The translations under genes were made by a program, and so were the position numbers. A DNA stretch of 64,000 nucleotides, taken from the NCBI GenBank assembly GCA_964538025.1, contig CAZICZ010000010.1:1-64000 (forward strand). The letters run 5' to 3'. Below are positions 8,238-17,167 of the stretch, piece by piece. This stretch comes from UBA5078 sp964538025. GTDB lineage: Bacteria > Pseudomonadota > Gammaproteobacteria > Pseudomonadales > Pseudohongiellaceae. The notes beneath the pieces were generated by a model, which saw only the letters and a program-made list of their open reading frames with translations, was not told the DNA's origin and searched no databases. Within the stretch, counting starts at the first letter, position 1. Every line of letters begins with the position of its first letter.

Positions 8238-8887
8238 ACGCCTCTGCGCCCCTTCGCGGCGTCTATGCCATTACTGATCCGCTTCTGCTCTCCGGCGACC
8301 TTTTGCTGCCTCGGGTGGAGGCCGCCCTGCGTGCCGGACTCTGTATGCTGCAGTACCGCAACAAGACCGCCCGCTTGGACACACAATGTGCTGAAGCGCG
8401 CGCCCTTCGCACCTTGTGCGCGCGCTATCACACGCCTTTCGTCATCAACGATAATGTCGATTTGTGCCTGGAAGTCGGTGCCGATGGCGTGCATCTTGGG
8501 CACAGCGATGAAGCCCTGCCGGTGGCGCGCCGACGCCTGGGGGACTCCGCGATCATCGGGGTGACCTGTCATAGCGATCTGGACAGGGCACGCACCGCTG
8601 CCGAGAACGGCGCCACCTATGTAGCCTTTGGTCGATTTTTCCCCTCGAGCACCAAGCCTCATGCACCGTCGGCCGATCTGCGAATTCTTCATCAGGCACA
8701 GGCGGAGCTGCCCTTGCCGCGGGTTGCAATCGGCGGCATCACCGCTGAAAATGGCGCCACTCTGGTGGCCGCCGGTGCCCACATGCTGGCCGCCATTCAT
8801 TACCTGTTTGCCCATCCCGATGTCGATGCCCGCGTCCACGCGCTGCAGGCCTGCTTCGCGGCAACACCCGGCACACGCGAAATCTGA
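8234..8887 (+). CDS. thiE: Thiamine-phosphate synthase
   Basis: Joins HMP-diphosphate and thiazole phosphate to thiamine phosphate. The 217-residue TIM-barrel protein shows the expected strands: YAITDP near the N-terminus, LQYRNKT (diphosphate contact), FVINDNVDLCLEVGADGVHLGHSD with the Mg-binding Asp, and GGIT near the C-terminus. The usual lysine and TPTxTK-type motif appears as FFPSSTKPHA. It overlaps thiD by four bases and is followed 23 bases later by hemL. Thiazole-synthesis genes are not in this window. Confidence 0.93.
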   Translation: MNASAPLRGVYAITDPLLLSGDLLLPRVEAALRAGLCMLQYRNKTARLDTQCAEARALRTLCARYHTPFVINDNVDLCLEVGADGVHLGHSDEALPVARRRLGDSAIIGVTCHSDLDRARTAAENGATYVAFGRFFPSSTKPHAPSADLRILHQAQAELPLPRVAIGGITAENGATLVAAGAHMLAAIHYLFAHPDVDARVHALQACFAATPGTREI

Positions 8888-8910
8888 TTCCATACGAGGT
8901 AGCTAAGTCT

Positions 8911-10218
8911 GTGAGCACACCCATGAGTGAAAAAATGAACCGCCGCTCCGCGGCCCTGTTTGAAGAAGCCCAGCGATACATTCCCGGCGGGGTGAATTCC
9001 CCTGTACGCGCGTTTCGCGGCGTAGGCGGCAATCCCCTGTTTTTCCACGGAGGGGAAGGCGCATGGCTCACCGATGAAGATGCCAACCGCTATATCGATT
9101 ATGTGGGCGCCTGGGGCCCCTTGATTCTGGGCCACCGCCATCCCGACGTCATCGCGGCGCTGCAGGCACAACTGCACCAAGGGCTGGGCTATGGGGCGTC
9201 GACAGAGGCGGAAGTCAGCATCGCCAAAACGATCTGTGCCCTGGTGCCCTCAATAGAGCGCGTGCGTCTGGTGACCTCGGGCACGGAAGCCACCATGAGT
9301 GCGATTCGGGTGGCGCGCGGCTATACCCGCCGCGACAAAGTGGTCAAGTTCGAAGGCTGCTATCACGGCCACGTTGACGGCCTGCTGGTCAAGGCGGGCT
9401 CCGGTGCATTGACGCTCGGGGAACCCGATTCGCTGGGCGTACCCAAGGCCTATACCGACCAGACCTATGTGCTTCCCTATAACGATGCCGACGCGCTGGT
9501 GCAGTTATTCGAAGCGCATGGCAAGGAAATCGCCTGCATTATCGTCGAGCCCGTGGCGGGCAACATGAACATGGTGCCCCCGGTGCCCGGGTTTCTGGAG
9601 ACCATGCGCGAGGTGTGCGATCACTACGGCAGCGTCCTGATTTTTGACGAAGTGATGACCGGATTCCGCGTCGCCCTCGGTGGCGCACAGGCGCATTATC
9701 AGGTGAAACCCGACCTGACCACGCTGGGCAAGGTGATCGGCGGGGGGCTGCCTGTCGGGGCCTTCGGCGGCAAGCGGGAGATCATGGAAATGATCGCCCC
9801 TCTGGGCCCGGTGTATCAGGCTGGAACCCTGGCGGGAAGCCCGTTGGCCGTGGCTGCCGGCATGGCCATGCTGACGGCCATTCAGAAGCCTGGGTTCTAT
9901 GATCAGCTGAACGCGCGCAGCAAAGCGTTGATGGAAGGCTTGACCGAGCGCGCCAACGCGGCCGGCATTCCCTTCACGACGCACCAGATCGGCGGCATGT
10001 TCGGCTGCTATTTCAGCACCGAACAGACCATCACGCGTTTTGAGCAGGTCATGGCCTGTGATGTAGCGCGCTTCCGCCGCTATTTCCACCTGATGCTGCA
10101 AAATGGCGTCTATCTGGCACCTTCGGCCTTCGAAGCGGGCTTTGTCTCCGCCGCCCATGGCGAGAAGGAGATTGCGATGACGCTGGATGCTGCCGAGATC
10201 GCCTTCGCAGCCCTGTAA
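8911..10218 (+). CDS. hemL: Glutamate-1-semialdehyde 2,1-aminomutase
   Basis: PLP enzyme producing 5-aminolevulinate, the first dedicated tetrapyrrole precursor in the C5 pathway. The 435-residue protein carries the start block YIPGGVNSPVRAF, the TSGTEATMSAIR phosphate-binding segment, IFDEVMTGFRV, and the PLP lysine K274 in LGKVIGGGLPVGAFGG. The first in-frame start is GTG, with GAGG 11 bases ahead. An ATG four codons later is a reasonable alternative and would not change the conserved region. Grouping with hemJ and thiamine genes suggests one cofactor-synthesis transcript. Confidence 0.95.
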   Translation: MSTPMSEKMNRRSAALFEEAQRYIPGGVNSPVRAFRGVGGNPLFFHGGEGAWLTDEDANRYIDYVGAWGPLILGHRHPDVIAALQAQLHQGLGYGASTEAEVSIAKTICALVPSIERVRLVTSGTEATMSAIRVARGYTRRDKVVKFEGCYHGHVDGLLVKAGSGALTLGEPDSLGVPKAYTDQTYVLPYNDADALVQLFEAHGKEIACIIVEPVAGNMNMVPPVPGFLETMREVCDHYGSVLIFDEVMTGFRVALGGAQAHYQVKPDLTTLGKVIGGGLPVGAFGGKREIMEMIAPLGPVYQAGTLAGSPLAVAAGMAMLTAIQKPGFYDQLNARSKALMEGLTERANAAGIPFTTHQIGGMFGCYFSTEQTITRFEQVMACDVARFRRYFHLMLQNGVYLAPSAFEAGFVSAAHGEKEIAMTLDAAEIAFAAL

Positions 10219-10245
10219 TCCCTTAAGCTGGCAGGAACCCCTCAC

Positions 10246-11244
10246 ATGGCACATTACGACGTATACGGCATCGGCAACGCGCTGGTGGACAAGGAATTTG
10301 AAGTGGATGACCAGTTCTTTCTGGATGCGGGCATCGAGAAAGGCTTCATGACGCTTATCGACGAGGACAAGCAACAAGCGCTGCTGGAGCTGCTGATGCA
10401 GCGCTATGGCCTCACGAAACGCGCTGGCGGAGGCTCGGCGGCGAACTCCATTTATGCCCTCAGCCAGTTTGGCGGTCGCGCGTTTTTTTCCTGCAAAGTG
10501 GCGAACGACGAGCCCGGCCATTTCTATATGCAGGAGCTTGGACAGCACAATATCCGCACGAATTTGTCAGCAGAACGCGAGGAGGGTACTACAGGACGGT
10601 GCCTCGTCATGGTGACTCCCGATGCAGAACGCACCATGCTCACGTCGCTGGGGATCTCGCAGCGTGTCTCGAGTGCGGAGCTCGATTATGCCGCTGTCAG
10701 CGCGTCCACTTATGTGTACGTGGAGGGCTATCTCGTCACCTCGCCCAGTGCAAAGAGTGCGGTGCTCGAGCTCAAGCGGCATGCACGGGAAGCCGGCGTC
10801 AAATTCGCGCTGACCTTCTCCGACCCGGCAATGGTGGAATATTTTGCCGAGGGCATCAATGAGTTCATCGGCGACGGCGTTGACCTTTTGTTCTGCAATG
10901 AAAAAGAGGCAATGTTGTGGTCAGGCGCCTCACGCTTTGAAGACGCCTGTGACGCCCTGAAGCGGGTCGCACGTCAATTTGCAGTCACGCGGGGCGCGCA
11001 GGGCGCACGCCTGTTCGATGGCGAACGTTACATCGATGTGGCGGCCCATCCTGTGCGCGCGATTGACACCAATGGCGCCGGGGATATGTTTTCGGGAGCG
11101 TTTTTGTTCGGCCTGTGCAAAGGCCATGATGTCGAGACGGCGGGACGTCTTGCCAGCCTCGCCGCGTCGATGGTGGTGTCCCAGTTCGGGCCTCGCCTGC
11201 GACCAGAACAACATGCCGAGATTCTGGAACGACTCGACCTGTAA
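10246..11244 (+). CDS. PfkB-family kinase, probably adenosine kinase
   Basis: A 332-residue ribokinase-fold sugar/nucleoside kinase. The N-terminal YGIGNALVDKEFEV and the GGSAANSIYALSQFGG segment match the adenosine-kinase-like branch known next to hemL in marine gammaproteobacteria. The C-terminal PfkB signature DTNGAGDMFSGAFLFGL supplies the catalytic Asp and anion hole. AGGAA precedes the ATG. It is the last gene of the hemJ-thiD-thiE-hemL cluster and converges on dnaJ with only four bases between stops. Substrate assignment is by family resemblance; another nucleoside or sugar is possible. Confidence 0.82.
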   Translation: MAHYDVYGIGNALVDKEFEVDDQFFLDAGIEKGFMTLIDEDKQQALLELLMQRYGLTKRAGGGSAANSIYALSQFGGRAFFSCKVANDEPGHFYMQELGQHNIRTNLSAEREEGTTGRCLVMVTPDAERTMLTSLGISQRVSSAELDYAAVSASTYVYVEGYLVTSPSAKSAVLELKRHAREAGVKFALTFSDPAMVEYFAEGINEFIGDGVDLLFCNEKEAMLWSGASRFEDACDALKRVARQFAVTRGAQGARLFDGERYIDVAAHPVRAIDTNGAGDMFSGAFLFGLCKGHDVETAGRLASLAASMVVSQFGPRLRPEQHAEILERLDL

Positions 11245-11248
11245 TACG

Positions 11249-12364
11249 TTAAGCGCGCAGTTCGTCGACGAACTTTTTCACGCCGTCGAACCACGAGGTT
11301 TTCTTCGGCGACTGCGCCCCTTCCGATTCCGCGATGTCGTGGAATTCTGCCAGCAGCTCTTTCTGTCGCTTGGTCAGATTCACAGGTGTCTCCACCACCA
11401 CGCGACACAGCAAGTCTCCTGTCACACCACCACGCACCGGGGTAACGCCCTTGTTGCGCAAACGGAACAGCTTGCCAGTCTGGGTCTCCGGGGGAATCTT
11501 GAGTTTCACACGCCCGTCGAGGGTAGGCACTTCCAGCTCTCCCCCCAACGCCGCATCCACGAAACTGATCGGTATCTCGCAGTGAAGATCAATACCATCA
11601 CGCTCGAACAGCTTGTGCTCGCGAACAGACACCTGCACGTAAAGATCCCCGTTGGGACCGCCGTGGCTGCCTGCCTGCCCTTCGCCACTGAGGCGGATAC
11701 GGTCTCCCGTATCGACGCCGGGCGGCACCTTCACCGACAGGGTTTTCTGTTCTTCCACACTGCCGCGACCATGGCAGGTTCCGCAGGGATCCTTGATCTG
11801 CTTGCCGGAACCCTGGCAACGCGGACAGGTTTGCTGGACGGAGAAAAAACCCTGCTGCATGCGCACCTGGCCCATGCCGTTACAGGTACTGCAATCGACG
11901 GGGCTGGTGCCTTTCTTTGCACCACTGCCATCACAGGTTTTGCATTTCACGGCGCTTGGAATGCGGATCTTCGCCGTCGTTCCGCGCACTGCCTCTTCGA
12001 GGTCCAGTTCCAGCGTATAACGCAGGTCAGCCCCTTTGCGCACATGACTGCGGGCGCCACCGCGGGCACCGCCGAAAATGTCACCAAAAATATCACCGAA
12101 GATGTCACCGAAGTCAGCGTTGCCACCGCCCGCCTGCTGATTCACGCCTGCATGTCCGTATTGGTCATAGCGGGCGCGCTTCTGTGCGTCGGACAACACT
12201 TCAAAGGCCTCGTTCGCCTCTTTGAATTTCTCTTCCGCGGTGTCATCACCAGGATTGCGGTCCGGGTGATGCTTCATGGCCACGCGCCGATAGGCTTTCT
12301 TTAGCTCTGCTTCGGTCGCATCCCGGGAAACCCCGAGGACTTCGTAATAATCTCGTTTGGACAT
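11249..12364 (-). CDS. dnaJ: Chaperone protein DnaJ
   Basis: Hsp40 co-chaperone that stimulates DnaK ATPase and delivers unfolded substrates. The 371-residue protein has a J domain with HPD at residues 33-35, a Gly/Phe-rich linker containing GDIFGDIFGDIFGGARGG, and a zinc centre of four CxxCxGxG repeats (CKTCDGSG, CSTCNGMG, CPRCQGSG, CGTCHGRG). It also has the two C-terminal beta domains and a dimerisation tail. It follows dnaK on the same strand after 142 bases, an intergenic stretch that contains a hairpin followed by a T-run and so may lower dnaJ expression relative to dnaK. Confidence 0.97.
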   Translation of the reverse strand: MSKRDYYEVLGVSRDATEAELKKAYRRVAMKHHPDRNPGDDTAEEKFKEANEAFEVLSDAQKRARYDQYGHAGVNQQAGGGNADFGDIFGDIFGDIFGGARGGARSHVRKGADLRYTLELDLEEAVRGTTAKIRIPSAVKCKTCDGSGAKKGTSPVDCSTCNGMGQVRMQQGFFSVQQTCPRCQGSGKQIKDPCGTCHGRGSVEEQKTLSVKVPPGVDTGDRIRLSGEGQAGSHGGPNGDLYVQVSVREHKLFERDGIDLHCEIPISFVDAALGGELEVPTLDGRVKLKIPPETQTGKLFRLRNKGVTPVRGGVTGDLLCRVVVETPVNLTKRQKELLAEFHDIAESEGAQSPKKTSWFDGVKKFVDELRA

Positions 12365-12424
12365 AGTCGTCTTCTGTCTCTTTCCGCGAATCGTCGCTCG
12401 CGTGGATTGGCAGCCTTACAACGC

Positions 12425-12467
12425 AAAAAACCAGACAGGAAATTCCCATCCGGTTTTCTGCCTGTCT
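12425..12467 (-). terminator. Hairpin with T-run between dnaK and dnaJ
   Basis: On the minus strand AGACAGG (12461-12467) pairs with CCTGTCT (12433-12439), with a further AAA/TTT pairing inside and a run of Ts at 12425-12430 beyond the 3-prime arm. The form is that of a weak intrinsic terminator or attenuator in the dnaK-dnaJ gap. It could give partial termination so that more DnaK than DnaJ is made. The 7-bp stem is short, so readthrough is likely. Confidence 0.5.
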
Positions 12468-12506
12468 CTCGTGCGGGAGCGGGTGCATGTGGTCACCCGC
12501 CTCGCC

Positions 12507-14423
12507 TTACTTATCGTCTTTGACTTCTTCGAACTCGGCATCCACCGCGTCGTCATTGCCTGCGGACTGCCCTGCCTCGGCATTTCCGGGATTGGCGCCG
12601 GCCTGCTTCTCGGCATACATCTTCTGGGCAAGCCCGGAAGAAGCGTCCGTCAGGGCCTTGGTCTTGGCTTCGATTTCGTCGATGTTGTCGGACTTCAGAG
12701 CCTGTTCGACCGCAGCAATGGCGGACTCGATCTTGTCCTTCTCGGCAGCATCCACCTTGTCGCCCGCTTCCTCGAGCGTCTTGCGCGTCGCATGCACCAG
12801 ACCATCGGCCGTGTTGCGCGCGGTCACCAGCTGCTCGAACTTCTTGTCGTCTGCGGCATGCGCCTCGGCGTCCTTGACCATTCTTTCGATCTCTTCATCG
12901 GACAGCCCGCTGGAGGCCTTGATGACGATGGACTGTTCCTTGCCAGTCGCCTTGTCCTTTGCCGACACGTTTAGAATCCCGTTGGCATCGAGATCGAAGG
13001 CAACCTCGATCTGCGGCATCCCGCGCGGGGCCGGCGGGATGTCCGAGAGGTCAAAGCGGCCCAGAGACTTGTTCTGGTTCGCCTGCTTGCGCTCCCCCTG
13101 CACGACGTGAATGGTCACCGCCGTCTGGTTGTCATCCGCGGTTGAGAAGACCTGCGTCTTCTTGGTCGGGATCGTGGTGTTCTTTTCGATCAGGATGCTG
13201 GCCACACCGCCCATGGTCTCGATCCCCAGCGACAGCGGCGTCACGTCCAGCAGCAGCACGTCATTCACTTCACCGGACAGAACAGCCGCCTGCACGGCAG
13301 CACCAATCGCCACGGCTTCGTCTGGGTTGACGTCACGACGCGCTTCCTTGCCGAAATAGTCGGCGACCTTCTTCTGCACCAGCGGCATCCGGGTCTGTCC
13401 GCCGACCAGGATCACATCGTCAATCTTGGACACATCCAGTCCCGCATCCTGCAGAGCGATCTTCACCGGCCCCATCGTGCGGTCCACCAGATCTTCGACC
13501 AGTGATTCAAACTTGGCGCGGGTCAGCTTCTGCACCAGGTGCTTCGGGCCGCTCGCATCTGCCGTGATATAGGGCAGGTTGATTTCGGTCTGCTGGGCAG
13601 AGGAAAGCTCAATCTTGGCCTTCTCGGCCGCTTCCTTCAGGCGCTGCAGGGCCAGAGGATCATTGTGCAGATCCATGCCGGTTTCTTTCTTGAACTCGCC
13701 CGCCAGATACTCGATCAGGCGCAAGTCAAAGTCTTCCCCGCCGAGGAAGGTGTCACCGTTGGTCGACAGCACCTCAAAGGTATGCTCGCCATCGGTTTCT
13801 GCGATCTCGATAATGGAAATATCGAAGGTACCGCCCCCGAGGTCAAACACGGCCACGGTGGAATCGCCCGACTTCTTGTCCATGCCGTAGGCCAGTGCGG
13901 CGGCCGTTGGCTCGTTGATGATGCGCTTTACTTCCAGGCCCGCGATGCGGCCGGCGTCTTTGGTAGCTTGACGCTGAGAATCATTGAAGTAGGCAGGCAC
14001 GGTGACCACGGCTTCCGTCACGGGTTCGCCGAGGAAATCTTCCGCCGTCTTCTTCATTTTCTTGAGCACTTGCGCGGAAATCTGGGGCGGTGACATTTTT
14101 TCGCCATTCACGCTCACCCACGCATCACCGTTGTCTGCCTTGATGATTTCGTAGGGCACCATCTTGATGTCCTTTTGCACGACATCATCGGTGAACTGAC
14201 GACCAATCAAACGCTTGATGGCGAACAGTGTGTTCTTGGGATTGGTGACCGACTGTCGCTTGGCCGGCTGGCCGACCAGGGTTTCACCATCCTTGCTGAA
14301 GGCAATGATGGACGGCGTGGTGCGGTCACCCTCGGCGTTCTCGATGACGCGTGCCTTGCCGCCATCCATGATCGCCACACAGGAATTCGTGGTGCCCAGA
14401 TCTATCCCGATGATTTTTCCCAT
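12507..14423 (-). CDS. dnaK: Chaperone protein DnaK (Hsp70)
   Basis: Main cytoplasmic Hsp70 with N-terminal ATPase and C-terminal peptide-binding domain. The 638-residue length equals E. coli DnaK. Visible motifs are IGIDLGTTNSCVAIMDG at the N-terminus, AVVTVPAYFNDSQRQATKDA, the phosphate-2 loop DLGGGTFDISI, VILVGGQTRMPLVQ, the linker LLLDVTPLSLGIETMGG, and the acidic C-terminal tail ending EFEEVKDDK that contacts DnaJ. The reading frame extends seven codons upstream, but the ATG after GGTGGAG is the family start. A sigma-32-type promoter lies in the grpE-dnaK gap. Confidence 0.98.
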   Translation of the reverse strand: MGKIIGIDLGTTNSCVAIMDGGKARVIENAEGDRTTPSIIAFSKDGETLVGQPAKRQSVTNPKNTLFAIKRLIGRQFTDDVVQKDIKMVPYEIIKADNGDAWVSVNGEKMSPPQISAQVLKKMKKTAEDFLGEPVTEAVVTVPAYFNDSQRQATKDAGRIAGLEVKRIINEPTAAALAYGMDKKSGDSTVAVFDLGGGTFDISIIEIAETDGEHTFEVLSTNGDTFLGGEDFDLRLIEYLAGEFKKETGMDLHNDPLALQRLKEAAEKAKIELSSAQQTEINLPYITADASGPKHLVQKLTRAKFESLVEDLVDRTMGPVKIALQDAGLDVSKIDDVILVGGQTRMPLVQKKVADYFGKEARRDVNPDEAVAIGAAVQAAVLSGEVNDVLLLDVTPLSLGIETMGGVASILIEKNTTIPTKKTQVFSTADDNQTAVTIHVVQGERKQANQNKSLGRFDLSDIPPAPRGMPQIEVAFDLDANGILNVSAKDKATGKEQSIVIKASSGLSDEEIERMVKDAEAHAADDKKFEQLVTARNTADGLVHATRKTLEEAGDKVDAAEKDKIESAIAAVEQALKSDNIDEIEAKTKALTDASSGLAQKMYAEKQAGANPGNAEAGQSAGNDDAVDAEFEEVKDDK

Positions 14424-14553
14424 TCTCGTTTCTCCACCTTGCACTTGCCGCGAGCGGGGACTGCGCGACGTGCTGATTAATTCAATTCGTAAGTCTTTCG
14501 GTTAGGGTGCCTGCGGCATTGCAGCTGCGAAGCATTTGGTGCGTATGGCGACC

Positions 14554-14582
14554 TATATTGGCCCGACGCGCCCGATTTCAAG
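14554..14582 (-). promoter_or_regulatory. Sigma-32 (heat-shock) promoter of dnaK
   Basis: Minus-strand CTTGAAA (14576-14582) and CCAATATA (14554-14561) are 14 bases apart, matching the RpoH consensus CTTGAAA-N11-16-CCCCATNT closely. It starts six bases after the grpE stop and about 130 bases before the dnaK ATG, giving dnaK its own heat-inducible start besides readthrough from grpE. Confidence 0.75.
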
Positions 14583-14587
14583 TCTTG

Positions 14588-15205
14588 TTACACTTTTTCG
14601 TCCACACTGCCCGTAGGGGCTTTGGACACCATCACCATCGCCGGTCGAATCACGCGGCCGTGCAGCGTATACCCCTTTTGCATGACAGCGGTGACGGTGT
14701 TGGGTTCGACGTTCGGGTTCTCCTGCATCACCATCGCCTGATGCAGCTGAGGGTCGAAGGGCTCGCCAAGCGGGTCTATCTGCTCGATCCCGAACTTGCG
14801 GAAGCAGTCCATGAAACTCTTGAGCGTCAGCTCTACCCCCTGGAGCAGGGCGTTGACGGATTCAATCTCGCGATCCACTGGGGCCTGCAAAGCACGCTCG
14901 AGATTGTCCATGACCGCGAGCAATTCCGTGCTTAGGCGCTCCTGACCGTATTTGTGCGCCTTCTCGACATCCTGTTCCGTGCGGCGACGCAGGTTCTGCA
15001 TCTCGGCCTGCACGCGCAGCACTTCGTCTTTCTGTTGCAGAAGGAGCGCCTCGGCCTGAGCAAGTTTGCCAAGGGCGTCCCGCAACTGTCCCTGGGAATC
15101 CTGCTCCTGCGCGCTCTGGCCGTCCTGCTGTGCATTGTCCATGCTGTCCTCCCTCTCCTGCTCGTCGTGCAAGTCCGTGTGCTGCGAATCTGTGTTTTCG
15201 TTCAT
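14588..15205 (-). CDS. grpE: Nucleotide exchange factor GrpE
   Basis: Releases ADP from DnaK. The 205-residue protein has an acidic, low-complexity N-terminus, a long coiled-coil (QAEALLLQQKDEVLRVQAEM onward), and the C-terminal beta domain with the family block GVEPNTVTAVMQKGYTLHGRVIRPAMV-like sequence near the end. The frame is open upstream for 32 codons, but the ATG preceded by AAGGTGG gives the family length. A strong sigma-32-type promoter precedes it. It is divergent from recN, an arrangement found in many gammaproteobacteria. Confidence 0.95.
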   Translation of the reverse strand: MNENTDSQHTDLHDEQEREDSMDNAQQDGQSAQEQDSQGQLRDALGKLAQAEALLLQQKDEVLRVQAEMQNLRRRTEQDVEKAHKYGQERLSTELLAVMDNLERALQAPVDREIESVNALLQGVELTLKSFMDCFRKFGIEQIDPLGEPFDPQLHQAMVMQENPNVEPNTVTAVMQKGYTLHGRVIRPAMVMVSKAPTGSVDEKV

Positions 15206-15289
15206 GTGTCCACCTTGTTCCATGAGTGCTGCCGAAAAGGGCGGCCTGCTCGTTATTCCGAGGATCATCAAAATCCGGTTTGGCCTCGG

Positions 15290-15317
15290 ATATGGGGGCA
15301 AAATCGCTCACTTCAAG
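15290..15317 (-). promoter_or_regulatory. Sigma-32 (heat-shock) promoter of grpE
   Basis: Minus-strand CTTGAAG (15311-15317) and CCCCATAT (15290-15297) with a 13-base spacer, nearly the exact RpoH consensus, 85 bases before the grpE ATG. The same pairing with the same 13-base spacer recurs upstream of ssrA. Confidence 0.8.
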
Positions 15318-15367
15318 CATCCGCATGCGAAATGCTCGCAAGCGCAGGAAGAGTGCATGGCGTCCGC

Positions 15368-15397
15368 CTGACAAACTCGCCGGGGATGCGCTATATT
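15368..15397 (+). promoter_or_regulatory. Candidate promoter of recN
   Basis: CTGACA (15368-15373) and TATATT (15392-15397) with an 18-base spacer, about 70 bases before the recN ATG. No LexA box (CTG-N10-CAG with AT-rich centre) is evident here, although recN is SOS-controlled in E. coli. Confidence 0.4.
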
Positions 15398-15466
15398 CAC
15401 CCCCGCCCTGCATGCGCCAGCCAAAGCCCATGCGTCCGCCTTACCACACGGAATCCCTGCTCCAGC

Positions 15467-17167
15467 ATGCTGACCCAACTCACCATTCACCATTACGCCA
15501 TCGTGGAGTCGCTGGAGATTGAATTCAGTCCGGGAATGACGGTCATCACGGGAGAAACAGGTGCCGGAAAATCCATCATTCTGGGCGCCCTGGGTTTGAC
15601 GTTGGGGGATCGAGCTGACAAAGGGGTGATCAGCCCGAACGCGACCCGTACCGACATCAGCGCGCATTTCGACACGCGCGATCAGCCCCTGGCCCGGGAG
15701 TGGCTTGAAGACAATGCCCTGCTGGCGGAGGACGAACCCGAACTCTGCCTGCTGCGACGTGTCGTCAGCGATGACGGCCGCTCTAAGGCGTGGGTGAACG
15801 GATATCCGGTGACGCTGGCCGTGCTGAAAACCGTCGGCGAGATGTTGATCGACATTCACAGCCAGCATGAACATCAATCCTTGCTCAATCGCAGCACCCA
15901 CCAGCGACTGCTCGATGCCGCGCTGGGCGAGCCTGCCCTGCTGGAGGACGTCCGACGAATCGCACGTGACTGGCGGCGCAATCGCGACACCATGGACACG
16001 CTGAGGGAACAGGCTGCGAGTCTGGCGGCACAGCAGGAGCTGACCCGCTACCAGCTCGAGGAACTGGAATCCCTCGCGCTGCAACAAGGGGAACTGGAGT
16101 CACTGGAGACGGAATATCGCCAGCTCTCGCACGCCGACAACTCTCTGGCGGCAGCCCAGGAACTGCTGACACTGTGCGGCGAGGGGGACGAGATGACCCT
16201 GTTGTCCGGGCTCAACCATGCCTTGAGTCTGTTGCAGGATCTGCCGGGGCGCCCCCCTGCGCTGGACGCGGTCGCCGAGTTGCTTGGCAATGCTGCGATA
16301 CACGTAGAGGAAGCCGTGCATGAACTGCGCCGCAGTATCGACGCCTTCGACGCCAATCCCCAGCGCCTCGACCAGATCAACCAGCGCCTGAGCGACATCC
16401 AGCAGATGGCGCGCAAGCACAAATGTCGCCCTGAGGACTTGTTCGCCTTGCAGGAAAACCTGCAGCAGGCACAAGAGCGCATGGCACACAGCGATGAGAC
16501 CCTGGCGCAATGTGAGCGCCAGGACGCCCAGCTCAGGGCGTCCTACGATGAGGCCGCGGTGCGCCTGAGTCGCCTTCGCGCCGGAGGAGCCAGCGCCCTG
16601 GCGGCACAGATCAACGAGCAGATTGCAGGCCTTGGCATGAGTCAGGCACGCCTGGAGATTGCACTCACTCCGGCCGAAAAAGACGATCCCAGCCCCACCG
16701 GACGGGAGACCGTGGAGTTTCTCGTGAGCACCAATCCGGGACAACCGCCTCGTCCCCTCATCAAGATTGCCTCCGGCGGGGAGCTGTCCCGGCTCTCTCT
16801 CGCCATTCAGGTCATCACCGCACAAACCTCCGCCATCCCCACCCTGGTGTTCGATGAAGTGGACGTCGGGATTGGGGGAGGCGTCGCGCGTGCGGTGGGC
16901 ACCCTGTTACGCACATTAGGGCAGCGCGGTCAGGTACTGTGCGTCACCCATCAGGCGCAGGTGGCCGCACAGGGGCATACCCATCTGTTTGTCAGCAAGG
17001 CGGTGAACACCGACAGCCCCGGAGGACCCCGCACGGGGACGCAGCTGCGCACCTTGACGGACGAGGAAAAAACACGCGAAATCGCGCGCATGCTGGGGGG
17101 AGAAACGGGGGGAGATCAGCTCTCGCCGGAATCCCTAGCGCACGCCAGGGAGTTGCTGGGCGCGTGA
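15467..17167 (+). CDS. recN: DNA repair protein RecN
   Basis: SMC-like ATPase acting on double-strand breaks. The 566-residue protein has Walker A VITGETGAGKSIILGALGL near the N-terminus, a long coiled-coil middle with the GEMLIDIHSQHEHQSLL lid segment before it, the signature SGGELSRLSLAIQVI, and Walker B LVFDEVDVGIGG followed by VTHQAQVAAQ. The frame extends far upstream, but MLTQLTIHHYAIVESLEIEF is the family N-terminus; its ribosome-binding site is weak. It converges on fur with no base between the two stop codons. Confidence 0.96.
   Translation: MLTQLTIHHYAIVESLEIEFSPGMTVITGETGAGKSIILGALGLTLGDRADKGVISPNATRTDISAHFDTRDQPLAREWLEDNALLAEDEPELCLLRRVVSDDGRSKAWVNGYPVTLAVLKTVGEMLIDIHSQHEHQSLLNRSTHQRLLDAALGEPALLEDVRRIARDWRRNRDTMDTLREQAASLAAQQELTRYQLEELESLALQQGELESLETEYRQLSHADNSLAAAQELLTLCGEGDEMTLLSGLNHALSLLQDLPGRPPALDAVAELLGNAAIHVEEAVHELRRSIDAFDANPQRLDQINQRLSDIQQMARKHKCRPEDLFALQENLQQAQERMAHSDETLAQCERQDAQLRASYDEAAVRLSRLRAGGASALAAQINEQIAGLGMSQARLEIALTPAEKDDPSPTGRETVEFLVSTNPGQPPRPLIKIASGGELSRLSLAIQVITAQTSAIPTLVFDEVDVGIGGGVARAVGTLLRTLGQRGQVLCVTHQAQVAAQGHTHLFVSKAVNTDSPGGPRTGTQLRTLTDEEKTREIARMLGGETGGDQLSPESLAHARELLGA

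Noticed and set aside
10979..12304. A 441-codon open frame opposite dnaJ
   Set aside because: It covers the end of the kinase gene and all of dnaJ, with low-complexity sequence from the zinc repeats; dnaJ is certain.
15318..15466. LexA box for recN
   Set aside because: No CTGT-N8-ACAG-type dyad was seen in the upstream region; only a plain promoter was found.
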